The translations under genes and the position numbers were made by a program. 38,820 bases of DNA. It comes from an uncultured Gammaproteobacteria bacterium. GTDB lineage: Bacteria; Pseudomonadota; Gammaproteobacteria; SZUA-229. Location of the stretch: contig CAJXZZ010000021.1 in assembly GCA_913065105.1 (NCBI GenBank), positions 1 through 38,820 of the forward strand, given 5' to 3'. The notes beneath the pieces are model-generated. The model was given only the letters and a program-made list of their open reading frames with translations, had not been told where the DNA came from and searched no databases. This document shows, piece after piece, positions 12,135-20,088 of the stretch (positions are counted from its first letter, which is position 1; every line of letters starts with the position of its first letter).

Positions 12135-13499
12135 ATGAACTTATCTGTCATTATTTTAGCTGCAGGTGCCGGTACGCGTATGCGTTCGTCAAAACCGAAA
12201 GTGTTACATGAACTTGCAGGTATTCCGATGGTGGAGCATGTATACAATACCAGCAAGGTTTTAGGTGCGAAACAGGTCCAGGTAGTTTATGGACACGGTG
12301 GAGAGTTATTAAAGCAGCAATGCCAGCATTTTAACGTTGAGTGGGTTTTGCAGGATGAGCAGTTAGGAACAGCTCATGCTGTGCAACAAGCAAGCCCTAA
12401 TGTAGACGATGATGATATCGCGCTGATTTTATATGGTGATGTGCCGTTACTAAATTCAGAAACATTAGACGAGTTGGTTAAGAAGGTCAGTGCAAATAAT
12501 ATTGCACTGTTAACCGTAGATCTTGATGACCCGACGGGTTATGGTCGAATTGTCCGTGAAAAGGGGAAAGTCACTGAAATTATTGAACATAAGGATGCGT
12601 CAGCGGAAACAAAAAAAATTAATGAAGTTAATACCGGCATACTTGCTGTTCGTGCAGCTTACTTAAATGAATGTTTAGAGAAAATCGATAATAAGAATGT
12701 GCAGGGTGAATATTACTTAACGGACATTATTGCTCTTGCAGTAAATGATGGTAATGAAGTGTTCACCACCCAGGCTAAAAATAGTTACGAAGTTGAAGGT
12801 GTGAATGACAGAAAACAGCTGGCACGCTTAGAGAGAATCTATCAGCGAGGCATAGCGGATAGATTATTAACTGATGGCATCGGCCTGGCTGATCCGGGTC
12901 GTATAGATGTCCGTGGTGAGTTGAGTGCCGGTAATGATAGTTTTATCGATGTGAACTGTGTGTTTGAAGGCGTCGTCAGTTTAGGCAGCGGTGTACACAT
13001 TGGCGCAGGTTGTATAATAAAAAATAGTTCGATTGCCAGTGATTGTATTATAAAACCCTATTCAGTCATTGAAGGTGCGGTTATTGATAAAAATACAGAA
13101 GTAGGCCCTTTTGCACGGATCCGCCCTGGTACACACCTAAAACAGAATAGCCGTGTAGGTAATTTTGTTGAAATCAAAAATACGCAGCTGGGTGAAAACA
13201 GCAAGGCGAGTCATTTAAGTTACCTTGGTGATAGTGAAATTGGTAAAAATGTAAATATCGGTGCAGGTACTATTACCTGCAATTATGATGGTGTTAATAA
13301 ATATAAAACCATAATAAGAGATGGTGCTTTTATCGGTTCAGATACACAACTTGTTGCCCCGGTAACAATTGGCGAGAATGCTACTATTGGTGCAGGCTCT
13401 ACAATAACTAAAAACACAGATGACAACACGCTGGTATTGAGCCGCAGTCCACAAAAACAAATCAAAGGTTGGCAGCGCCCGGAAAAGACAAAATCATAG
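12135..13499 (+). CDS. glmU: Bifunctional GlmU: glucosamine-1-phosphate acetyltransferase / GlcNAc-1-P uridyltransferase
   Basis: A 454-residue cytoplasmic enzyme that makes UDP-N-acetylglucosamine, the precursor of peptidoglycan and LPS. The N-terminal uridyltransferase domain has LAAGAGTRMRSSKPKVLHEL (residues 8-27), QDEQLGTAHAV (73-83) and the metal-site GDVPLL (101-106). The C-terminal half is a left-handed beta-helix of hexapeptide repeats, with acetyltransferase motifs GPFARIRPGT, SHLSYLGDSEIG and GAGTITCNYDG. Length matches E. coli GlmU (456). Location directly after atpC is typical of Gammaproteobacteria. It has its own possible -10. Confidence 0.98.
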   Translation: MNLSVIILAAGAGTRMRSSKPKVLHELAGIPMVEHVYNTSKVLGAKQVQVVYGHGGELLKQQCQHFNVEWVLQDEQLGTAHAVQQASPNVDDDDIALILYGDVPLLNSETLDELVKKVSANNIALLTVDLDDPTGYGRIVREKGKVTEIIEHKDASAETKKINEVNTGILAVRAAYLNECLEKIDNKNVQGEYYLTDIIALAVNDGNEVFTTQAKNSYEVEGVNDRKQLARLERIYQRGIADRLLTDGIGLADPGRIDVRGELSAGNDSFIDVNCVFEGVVSLGSGVHIGAGCIIKNSSIASDCIIKPYSVIEGAVIDKNTEVGPFARIRPGTHLKQNSRVGNFVEIKNTQLGENSKASHLSYLGDSEIGKNVNIGAGTITCNYDGVNKYKTIIRDGAFIGSDTQLVAPVTIGENATIGAGSTITKNTDDNTLVLSRSPQKQIKGWQRPEKTKS

Positions 13500-13524
13500 T
13501 ATTTAAGCGATTTATTAATTTGTA

Positions 13525-13533
13525 TGCTATATA
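13525..13533 (+). promoter_or_regulatory. Possible extended -10 promoter of the Sel1-repeat gene
   Basis: The sequence TGCTATATA fits an extended -10 element (TG, one base, then a TATAAT-like hexamer) about 50 bases before the ATG at 13585. No good -35 is seen. Low confidence. Confidence 0.25.
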
Positions 13534-13584
13534 AGTAATCAACAAATGCGAAAAATGGCACTTATAAATTAACAGGTACTTATT

Positions 13585-14496
13585 ATGAGCATTGTTAGAT
13601 TCTCTTATATAACAACAATTCTAATTTCAATCAGTATATTATTCTCAGGTAGCGCTGCTGCCGTTACTATATCTGGACAGACCAATAACGTTTTTGTTTT
13701 TCAGGAAAAGCTTGCCGCCAAGGGTAATGTAAAAGCTTTATATAAACTCGGCTATATGTATGAGATGGGCGAAGGTGTAGATGCGGATTTAGCTGAGGCG
13801 AAGAAATGTTATCAAGGTGCTGTAGCCAAGGATTACGAGCCGGCAAAACTCCGCTTGACCTATATGGATGTAAAAGCAAAAGGCTATAATAAAGGTAAAG
13901 ATGCTGACTGGTTGAAATCTGTAAAAAGTCAGTCTTCCGGTAGAAGTGTGGAGTCGCTGGAAGCACTTTTTTTACTGGGGCAGTTATATCGTGAAGGCCT
14001 GGGCGTTAAAAAAGACTTAAAAAAATCACTTGAGATCATGTACGAACTAAGTATGGAAGGCGTCATCGCCGCCGATGCTGAAACGGCGAAAATAGAAGCT
14101 GAAATCACAGCTAATCAACTTAAAAAGAAAAAATCTGATGCTGCTTTGGCTAAAAAAGAGGCAAAGAAAGCACAACAGGCAGCGAAAGCGAAACAAGCAG
14201 AACAAGCAGCAAAAGCGAAACAGGCAGCAAAGAAATCGCCTGCAGTTGATAGTGCGACTAAAGCAGCAGCGGTAACCGAGTCAGCCGCGAGACCGGCAGC
14301 AGCGGAAAAACAAGTAACAGAAAAATCTGCTACCCAGGCGAAGAAGGTAGCTGCTGTAGCTGTTGTCGCGAAACCTGCTAAAGTTGACAAAAGGTCAAAA
14401 AAGAGAAAAAGGTATGACGCTATTATGAAGCAGTTAGCTGAAGAACAAGCACTAATTAACGAGATACAAGGCGGTGACGCAGACGGTGAAATCTGA
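13585..14496 (+). CDS. Secreted Sel1-repeat protein with Lys/Ala-rich tail
   Basis: A 303-residue protein. A signal peptide (hydrophobic residues about 10-24, then GSAAA) suggests export to the periplasm. Two Sel1-like/TPR-type repeats follow: residues about 38-75 (ALYKLGYMYEMGEGVDAD, AEAKKCYQGAV) and 125-160 (ALFLLGQLYREGLGVKKD). After residue 170 the protein becomes a low-complexity Lys/Ala/Gln segment with KAKQ-type repeats, then a basic KRSKKRKR stretch and a short acidic end. Sel1 repeats usually mediate protein contacts. The tail resembles the extended linkers of envelope-spanning proteins, but no binding partner can be named. It is a separate unit with its own terminator. Confidence 0.75.
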   Translation: MSIVRFSYITTILISISILFSGSAAAVTISGQTNNVFVFQEKLAAKGNVKALYKLGYMYEMGEGVDADLAEAKKCYQGAVAKDYEPAKLRLTYMDVKAKGYNKGKDADWLKSVKSQSSGRSVESLEALFLLGQLYREGLGVKKDLKKSLEIMYELSMEGVIAADAETAKIEAEITANQLKKKKSDAALAKKEAKKAQQAAKAKQAEQAAKAKQAAKKSPAVDSATKAAAVTESAARPAAAEKQVTEKSATQAKKVAAVAVVAKPAKVDKRSKKRKRYDAIMKQLAEEQALINEIQGGDADGEI

Positions 14497-14528
14497 TATT
14501 TCCACTTAGCAAAAATCTTTTCACAGAT

Positions 14529-14558
14529 AAAACCCTGCCTAAATATGCAGGGTTTTTT
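14529..14558 (+). terminator. Rho-independent terminator after the Sel1-repeat gene
   Basis: A 10-base-pair stem (14529-14538 with 14547-14556; core CCCTGC/GCAGGG), an 8-base loop and a T run. It is 32 bases past the stop at 14496. Confidence 0.88.
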
Positions 14559-14793
14559 ATTATAGTGAGAAAATTTATTCACATAAAATGATCAGTGTAT
14601 TCAAAGAATATGCAAAATAGCTGCAACAACAAAAATATTTTTGCACCATGATTGTGCAGAGAGAACCTTGAAGATTTTAAGGCGCTGTTTTTACAGTATT
14701 TAAGTATATATCGCTATGTTAATATGAATGCAATCCGATTGGTAAAATCAACCACATCTCTCTAAAATTAGCCTCCCGCATCGAAACTCGTAG
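14559..14793 (+). other. Intergenic region upstream of the putative PPi-PEPCK
   Basis: AT-rich, with no credible ORF. A weak promoter-like pair TTTACA (14690-14695) and TATGTT (14715-14720) has a 19-base spacer. A sequence matching the DnaA-box consensus, TTATTCACA, occurs at 14575-14583, but alone it has no weight. Confidence 0.4.
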
Positions 14794-14808
14794 TTGAGGT
14801 TTTTAGCT

Positions 14809-17800
14809 TTGGCAACCGTTATGAAATCAGAAGAAAACATTACTCTCCGCGATAGACGCGCCGTAGATGGACGTCAGGTAACTTTACAGCATATATGTCT
14901 GCAATTGGCCTCATTGGGTCATCGCTGTGACCTCAGTGCCGATCATGGCTATTTATCGGTAGCCGATAGCCTGTTGAAAAATTATTCGGCGCAACGTCAG
15001 CTATTAGCAGAGTACCGCTGCCCAGCAGACCAACGCATTCAGGATTTTTTAAACAACTATTTAAAGCGCAACGGCGTTGATGTAGAAATTAAATTACCAG
15101 GTGAAACCTTTAATTTGAATGAGAAAGGAATTGCGCGTGAGTTGTCACTGCCGTATGACAATAACACCTACAAATCAGATTTAGTTGAATCGTATCGCTT
15201 GATTCAAGGGGTGTTACATAATCCTAAAAACGACCGGCGTACAACATCAGGCGTTTTTCATATAGTTGAAGGCGGATTGCCGATACCTGCAGACAAAAAA
15301 GCGGTTCCTGTTGATGTTTATGCCAACTTGTTACAGGTCGCCCTGGACCCGCCTACAGAATTACTTAGTCTACCTATTGCCAGTGAACACGCTAACCCGG
15401 TAGATATGTGGGTTTCTTTATTACTAAGGCCTGTGGTACGCCCAGAGGTTGAAGGTGCTTTACCAGAGAAGAGTCTTGAAACACGATTTTTTGCACCAGG
15501 CTCCCTGGTATCAAACCTGGATTTTGTAGAGTCTATTTTTGGTAACGCCGGAGACCCGTTTTTATCTGAAAATGATTCTGCGCTGGATATTGATCATTGG
15601 ACCGGGCATAGCGGCTGCGTGATTTTAGCGCCACACCTGACTAAATTAAGTAAAAAAGCACTTGGTTTGCCGCACTGTGATGATGCCACTGAGCGCCAGC
15701 GTGAAGAAGGTATGTGCTGGAAAAATGATGACGAGCTTTATAATGATGGTGGTGCATTTAAAGTAGTTTGCCGTGATATGGATGGTGTCATTGTTACCAT
15801 CATTGCAGACAATTATTTCGGTTACAGCAAAAAAGAAATTAAATCTCAAATCAGTTATTCAGCCAATCTGTTTGGTGGAGCTGAAGAAGAACATTCTGGT
15901 GGTGCGATAGCATTTCCTCGATTCAATTTAGGTAATTACTACCTGCCAAAAGTTGAAGATGAGATGTCAGGTCACACTTTCACTCGTTTATGTAAACAGC
16001 TTGATGGCGGCATTACCGTTAAGGCTGATGGTTATGCGATTGATAATGTTTATCCTGATATTATTTATATTCCTGAAGATGCGCATATTGATATGCAGCA
16101 ACAGAATATTAGCTGGGGTCAAAATGCTAACAAACAGCAGCTTAAATTACGGACAAAACACACATATATTTATCCCAGTGGTTTTAAAGTCCATATGCAA
16201 AAACATCCGCAGGCGCCTAGCTGGCGGTTAATCGGTACGCTGGGTGAAGGAACCTTCTGCCACAAACCGAGCACGGTTTCAGGCGGTGGAAAATCCGAAA
16301 TCTCTAAATCGATTCAGGATTCAATGATTTCAGGGCCAGTTTTTATAGGCGACTTTGAAGACAATCTGAATCAGGTAGAAGCCATATTTAATTATGATTA
16401 TTCAACGCGTCGACGAGACAGTTCGACAAATGATAATCGTGGTGTTTTAAGTAATCAGCGTAGTCTGGGATCAGTGATACGTTTATTAACACCATCAACA
16501 GAAATTTATACTGATGAATACAACCTTTGGTTAGAAAGTATTCCACAATACATTTTGGCTCTGGTTTATATGATCAAACGTTTTTATAAAACAGAGTGGG
16601 GAACTAACTGGCGCGTGCATTTTTCTGTGGATGAAGTAAATGGTAATCCAGGACATGAATTAAAATTTGACGGGCGTAAACTGATTACCAGTTACCTGCG
16701 TGTCGGTGTGCGTAGTGATGGCACCTGGAGAATTTATAAATTGCGACAGGATTTTGTCGCTGCAACAAAAGTACAAACTGAGGATGATATTACTGCGTCA
16801 ACGGTAGTGCCGGTAGCGTATGTTGAAGGTGAATTGAATCCCCGATATAAAAACCCAAGCGTGAAACTGGTAAAAAATTGTGAAAGTCGCTTGTTTCAGC
16901 GGCCTGATGATGCGATTAATCGAGGTTTTGACAGACAAACAGAGTCAGACCTTGCGGAACAGGGTAACTTTATTTCAAACTTTGAACCGCTTACGAGTGA
17001 TGATGCGCGTGAGCAGGTAGAAGATGCCATAAGTTTTCAAGAATACTCGCAACCAATGCAGGACTTGATCCTCAAAGCAGCAAGTACAGAGGGTGAATAT
17101 TTTGTCTCATCAGCACATCCACGTATTGTTGATGGCGAGCCTAGTAAAAATGTTCGATATTTACAAAAGCGACCTGATCTAGCAAATCCTAGATATTTGT
17201 ATCTCGCTCAGACAGGGACAAGACTATCGCGCGGTTTATCGCTGGATAAACCGGTGCATTTTCCAGTCAATGCAGTATTGCAGGGTCGGCGCAATAACCC
17301 AGAAGATAAAGCCGCAGGCATTCGACCGCTTGCGGTTTATAATCCCATTCACTATCAGGAACTGCCCGAATTGTTTATGGATTCAATCTGTAGTCTTACC
17401 GGTAAATCACCATCAACAACAGGCGCGGGTTCTGAAGGTGCTCTAACAAAAGGGCCATTTAATGCGCTTTCAACAACAGCGGATTTAAACAACGCCCTGG
17501 TATCATTTATTTTATGTGATTATGCCGGTTACTCATCAGCTGCCGGTTACATTGGGTCGGGACGTCGTGTTGATCACGACATCAGTATGCTGATTCCAGA
17601 AATCTGGTGTCGTTTACCAATAAAACAACGCGATCCTAAATATTTAATTGAAAATGGTCACCTGGAAAAAATAGAAGACTTTGAGTATGAAGGTAAGACT
17701 ATTAATGCCAGTCGCCTGGGATACAGAATTACAGAGAAATTTGTACATGCATTTTTTGGTAAAGTTTTTGACAGCCCAACTATTGTTTTTGATGAAAAAA

Positions 17801-18270
17801 TGTTACGGCCAGAAACGCAAGGCATGGGTGCATATGTCGATGGTATAAATAACATTGTAGAAGCACAGCAAAAAGTGGCTAAAGCATATATTAAAGATGG
17901 ATCAATTAATGATGCATGCCCACCCCTACAGGCCGTATTAAACATAATGGCAAATGGTAGCCATGAAGGTAAAACTATTGACGACCCATGCATTCGAGAA
18001 ATGTTTACTCTTGATTATCTGTTACAGAGTGATTGGTACAGGCAGCGCTTAATAATTAAACAACAGCGTGATGCAGCATTATGGCAAATGAACCGCGATT
18101 ACATCGAGCAAAAAATGGATGAAACCAATGAATCTGTCACTGACGTATGGGCAAGCCTACAAGGTCAAATGGAAAATGCAGAACAGATGTTGGAGTGGGT
18201 TAATAGCGATAGCTATCTGCAACGATTACAGGGCACGATAGGTGCAGACTGGATACATAAAAGCGCCTAA
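14809..18270 (+). CDS. Putative pyrophosphate-dependent phosphoenolpyruvate carboxykinase (PPi-PEPCK)
   Basis: A very large cytoplasmic protein of about 1,153 residues without membrane segments. I assign it to the PPi-type PEPCK family (EC 4.1.1.38: PEP + CO2 + Pi to oxaloacetate + PPi, reversible), whose known members in Entamoeba and Propionibacterium are also about 1,100-1,200 residues. Conserved-looking blocks, numbered from the upstream TTG at 14794, are GHSGCVILAPHL (271-282), YNDGGAFKVVCRD (316-328), ADNYFGYSKKEIKSQISYS (338-356) and a glycine-rich, P-loop-like VSGGGKSE (495-502). This last resembles the kinase loop of other PEPCKs. The family match rests on memory of sequence style and length, not a search. 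Start choice: GAGG at 14796-14799 is 9 bases before the TTG at 14809; the ATG at 14821 and the TTG at 14794 are alternatives. A pyruvate kinase gene lies downstream on the same strand, which suits a role at the PEP-pyruvate-oxaloacetate node. Confidence 0.62.
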   Translation: MATVMKSEENITLRDRRAVDGRQVTLQHICLQLASLGHRCDLSADHGYLSVADSLLKNYSAQRQLLAEYRCPADQRIQDFLNNYLKRNGVDVEIKLPGETFNLNEKGIARELSLPYDNNTYKSDLVESYRLIQGVLHNPKNDRRTTSGVFHIVEGGLPIPADKKAVPVDVYANLLQVALDPPTELLSLPIASEHANPVDMWVSLLLRPVVRPEVEGALPEKSLETRFFAPGSLVSNLDFVESIFGNAGDPFLSENDSALDIDHWTGHSGCVILAPHLTKLSKKALGLPHCDDATERQREEGMCWKNDDELYNDGGAFKVVCRDMDGVIVTIIADNYFGYSKKEIKSQISYSANLFGGAEEEHSGGAIAFPRFNLGNYYLPKVEDEMSGHTFTRLCKQLDGGITVKADGYAIDNVYPDIIYIPEDAHIDMQQQNISWGQNANKQQLKLRTKHTYIYPSGFKVHMQKHPQAPSWRLIGTLGEGTFCHKPSTVSGGGKSEISKSIQDSMISGPVFIGDFEDNLNQVEAIFNYDYSTRRRDSSTNDNRGVLSNQRSLGSVIRLLTPSTEIYTDEYNLWLESIPQYILALVYMIKRFYKTEWGTNWRVHFSVDEVNGNPGHELKFDGRKLITSYLRVGVRSDGTWRIYKLRQDFVAATKVQTEDDITASTVVPVAYVEGELNPRYKNPSVKLVKNCESRLFQRPDDAINRGFDRQTESDLAEQGNFISNFEPLTSDDAREQVEDAISFQEYSQPMQDLILKAASTEGEYFVSSAHPRIVDGEPSKNVRYLQKRPDLANPRYLYLAQTGTRLSRGLSLDKPVHFPVNAVLQGRRNNPEDKAAGIRPLAVYNPIHYQELPELFMDSICSLTGKSPSTTGAGSEGALTKGPFNALSTTADLNNALVSFILCDYAGYSSAAGYIGSGRRVDHDISMLIPEIWCRLPIKQRDPKYLIENGHLEKIEDFEYEGKTINASRLGYRITEKFVHAFFGKVFDSPTIVFDEKMLRPETQGMGAYVDGINNIVEAQQKVAKAYIKDGSINDACPPLQAVLNIMANGSHEGKTIDDPCIREMFTLDYLLQSDWYRQRLIIKQQRDAALWQMNRDYIEQKMDETNESVTDVWASLQGQMENAEQMLEWVNSDSYLQRLQGTIGADWIHKSA

Positions 18271-18364
18271 GTTAGTTAAAAACTATTGAGGCATGAGATG
18301 CTATTAACAGTATTCATTATGTAGCATACCGTCTTAAATGAGCAAGCTGTTGAAATAGAAAATC

Positions 18365-18410
18365 AAACCTTATTCGATGCCGCCACAAGGTGATATCGAA
18401 TAAGGTTTTT
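18365..18410. terminator. Bidirectional terminator between PPi-PEPCK and dsrC-like genes
   Basis: A perfect 14-base-pair inverted repeat (18365-18378 with 18395-18408) with a 16-base loop. A T run follows on the plus strand and a weaker T-rich stretch on the minus strand. It lies between two convergent genes and can serve both. Confidence 0.8.
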
Positions 18411-18469
18411 GGTGTAAGCCGTCAGGCTTTGTAACTGCGTTTTTGCAGAAAGCTTTAATTTTTGAGCTG

Positions 18470-18793
18470 TTAGGCAGTGCTGCCAAAAGATTTATCCACA
18501 GCGCCTGCGGGAACATTCAGCCCAGCCAGGCGGCAGCCTTCTGCAACTGGACCTCCGGGGATGATTTGATAAAGATATTTCATACCACCACGGGAATGAA
18601 ATTTCTCCTCAAGCGCATCTTTTATCTGTCGTAATTTGGGAAAATCAACTTTACAATAATATTCCTGTAAAGCGCGAATTAAGTCCCAATGGTCGTTGCT
18701 TAGATTCAAGCCATCAATTTTTGCTGTATCTTCTGCTGTTTTGATATCCCAATCCTGTGGCGCATTAGGGAAAGATTCTAGTGAAACGTTCAT
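18470..18793 (-). CDS. DsrC/TusE-family protein lacking the terminal cysteine
   Basis: A 107-residue protein of the DsrC/TusE/RspA family: the helical core shows GLNLSNDHWDLIRALQEYY and the flexible C-terminal arm GGPVAEGCRLAGL. Canonical DsrC carries two arm cysteines 11 residues apart that form the trisulfide used in sulfite reduction or sulfur oxidation; TusE keeps only the last. Here the first (CysB) is present as Cys87, but the CysA position is Ala98 (codon GCT), and a further nine residues (DKSFGSTA end) follow. It therefore can neither form the DsrC disulfide nor act as a TusE persulfide carrier in the known way. A regulatory or RspA-like role is possible. An AGGAG ribosome binding site 6 bases before the ATG is clear. 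It lies 45 bases downstream of a membrane protein gene on the same strand, likely one operon. No dsrAB is in the window. Confidence 0.85.
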   Translation of the reverse strand: MNVSLESFPNAPQDWDIKTAEDTAKIDGLNLSNDHWDLIRALQEYYCKVDFPKLRQIKDALEEKFHSRGGMKYLYQIIPGGPVAEGCRLAGLNVPAGAVDKSFGSTA

Positions 18794-18838
18794 TAATTTC
18801 TCCTTATAGTCTATTATCGAAAATGTAACCGCTATTGG

Positions 18839-19399
18839 TTAGGGAAAAGTGGTTGTTGTAAAGTCTTTGAAACCTTGCTGCCCCATAACAATCCAACGAG
18901 GTGTGGCTGTCCCTGTCCCGGCATCGACGAGAAGAGGATGATTTATTTCAACTTGTTCGATGATATCTTCCTGTGAGGAATCGACATCTACGAAAAAGAC
19001 ATGTTTGCCGTTTTTCAGGTCTGACTGAAATCGACGAAATTCTTTGTGTGGTGTCTGAATGCCATAGAAGCCGCCACTCCATGTAATAAAGCCAAACAAT
19101 ATAATGGCAAGAAAATAAAATGGTACCCAGGTATATGTTTCAGGAAGTGTTGTGAGATAACCAATAGCCATTACCAGGGCTGCTGCTAACAGGCCTAACG
19201 TGGCGCCGACTATGGTACCGTTTACTATGTTTTGTTTGAACACGGATTCAATATTATGCAGATGTTTATGCATATCTACACCGGTATCGTCTTTGCTTAA
19301 GACATGAATTTGTGGTCTATGAATACCTCTTTCCTCTAATTCAGCTTCGATACGATCAAGGTCATCAAGGTTATCACTAATAAAGTAATGTCTTTTCAT
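18839..19399 (-). CDS. Membrane protein of unknown function with soluble N-terminal domain
   Basis: A 186-residue protein. The N-terminus (residues 1-55, RHYFISDNLDDLDRIEAEL) looks like a small alpha/beta domain, followed by two membrane helices at about 61-85 (GTIVGATLGLLAAALVMAIG) and 90-112 (WVPFYFLAIILFGFITWSGG), then a C-terminal soluble part containing HVFFVDVDSSQEDI, which repeats the style of the N-terminal fold. Homologues are often labelled magnesium transporter-like or glycine-zipper proteins, without proof. GGAG lies 6 bases before the ATG. It is upstream of, and probably cotranscribed with, the DsrC-like gene, which hints at a shared task. Confidence 0.7.
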   Translation of the reverse strand: MKRHYFISDNLDDLDRIEAELEERGIHRPQIHVLSKDDTGVDMHKHLHNIESVFKQNIVNGTIVGATLGLLAAALVMAIGYLTTLPETYTWVPFYFLAIILFGFITWSGGFYGIQTPHKEFRRFQSDLKNGKHVFFVDVDSSQEDIIEQVEINHPLLVDAGTGTATPRWIVMGQQGFKDFTTTTFP

Positions 19400-20088
19400 C
19401 TCTGTTCTCCACTAAGTTTAGTTAAAGGGGCAGGTTATAAAATTACGCTTGAAAGATGTGCTGTTTAAGCTCATCATCTTATTAGTTCACGTTTAATCTA
19501 CCCAGTTCCCGGAACATGTTTTTCTGGCAGACACTAAATGTTTGATCGGTTAGATTTCTTAGCGTCCGGAAACCTTGCATCGTGTTGGTCGTTTTTAACA
19601 GGTATAGTGAATATGGATCAAATAAGGGACCCAATAAAAGTGTTTTAATATCAACATTAGTAGCTATACGCTGCCAGCAAGATATAAAAGCATTTATTAG
19701 CACGGCCTGTTTCCCCCACGGTTAAGATTAGAAAATTACATATGCCGATTAGGGCGCCGATAAATATAAATGTCAAGAAACCAGCGATAATAATAATATG
19801 ATGTTTGATTTATATTGCTGGATTAAAAAACGCGATAGTTAGATAAGTTATTGTTATTATGAGGATAAAAAGAGATTATTTAGATGTGTAAGAAAAAACA
19901 CGTTTATATTAAATGAATTGTTAATCTTGCTAAATCAAGGCAGGGAAAATATAAAGTTAGTAACAAAAGGTAAATTTAGAGATAATTACGTAGCAGTTTG
20001 TCAAGTCAATATTACTTAGAATAGTGAGCTGAAGTGTTGTGTTGCAATCAGATAAAATTGAATGGTCAAAATGAGGTGAAAGACGGCG
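19400..20088. other. Long AT-rich intergenic region before pyruvate kinase
   Basis: About 690 bases between two divergent genes. I see only weak, short reading frames: a minus-strand GTG frame at 19482-19703 (73 residues) and, overlapping its start in another frame, a hydrophobic minus-strand stretch around 19660-19800 (residues such as FLTFIFIGALIGICNFLILT) that lacks a good start. These may be decayed gene remains or chance. The last 200 bases are strongly AT-rich and probably hold promoters for pyk, but no hexamer pair with good spacing is obvious. Confidence 0.4.

Noticed and set aside
14575-14583. DnaA-box-like TTATTCACA (others at 18492-18500 and, inverted, 22025-22033)
   Set aside because: The three copies are kilobases apart, one inside a gene. 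About this number is expected by chance in an AT-rich window, and no AT-rich unwinding element or cluster accompanies them, so no oriC is called.
19482-19703. Minus-strand frame of 73 residues
   Set aside because: GTG start, weak ribosome binding site, no recognisable motif, overlapped by another frame. Kept only as a comment in the intergenic entry.
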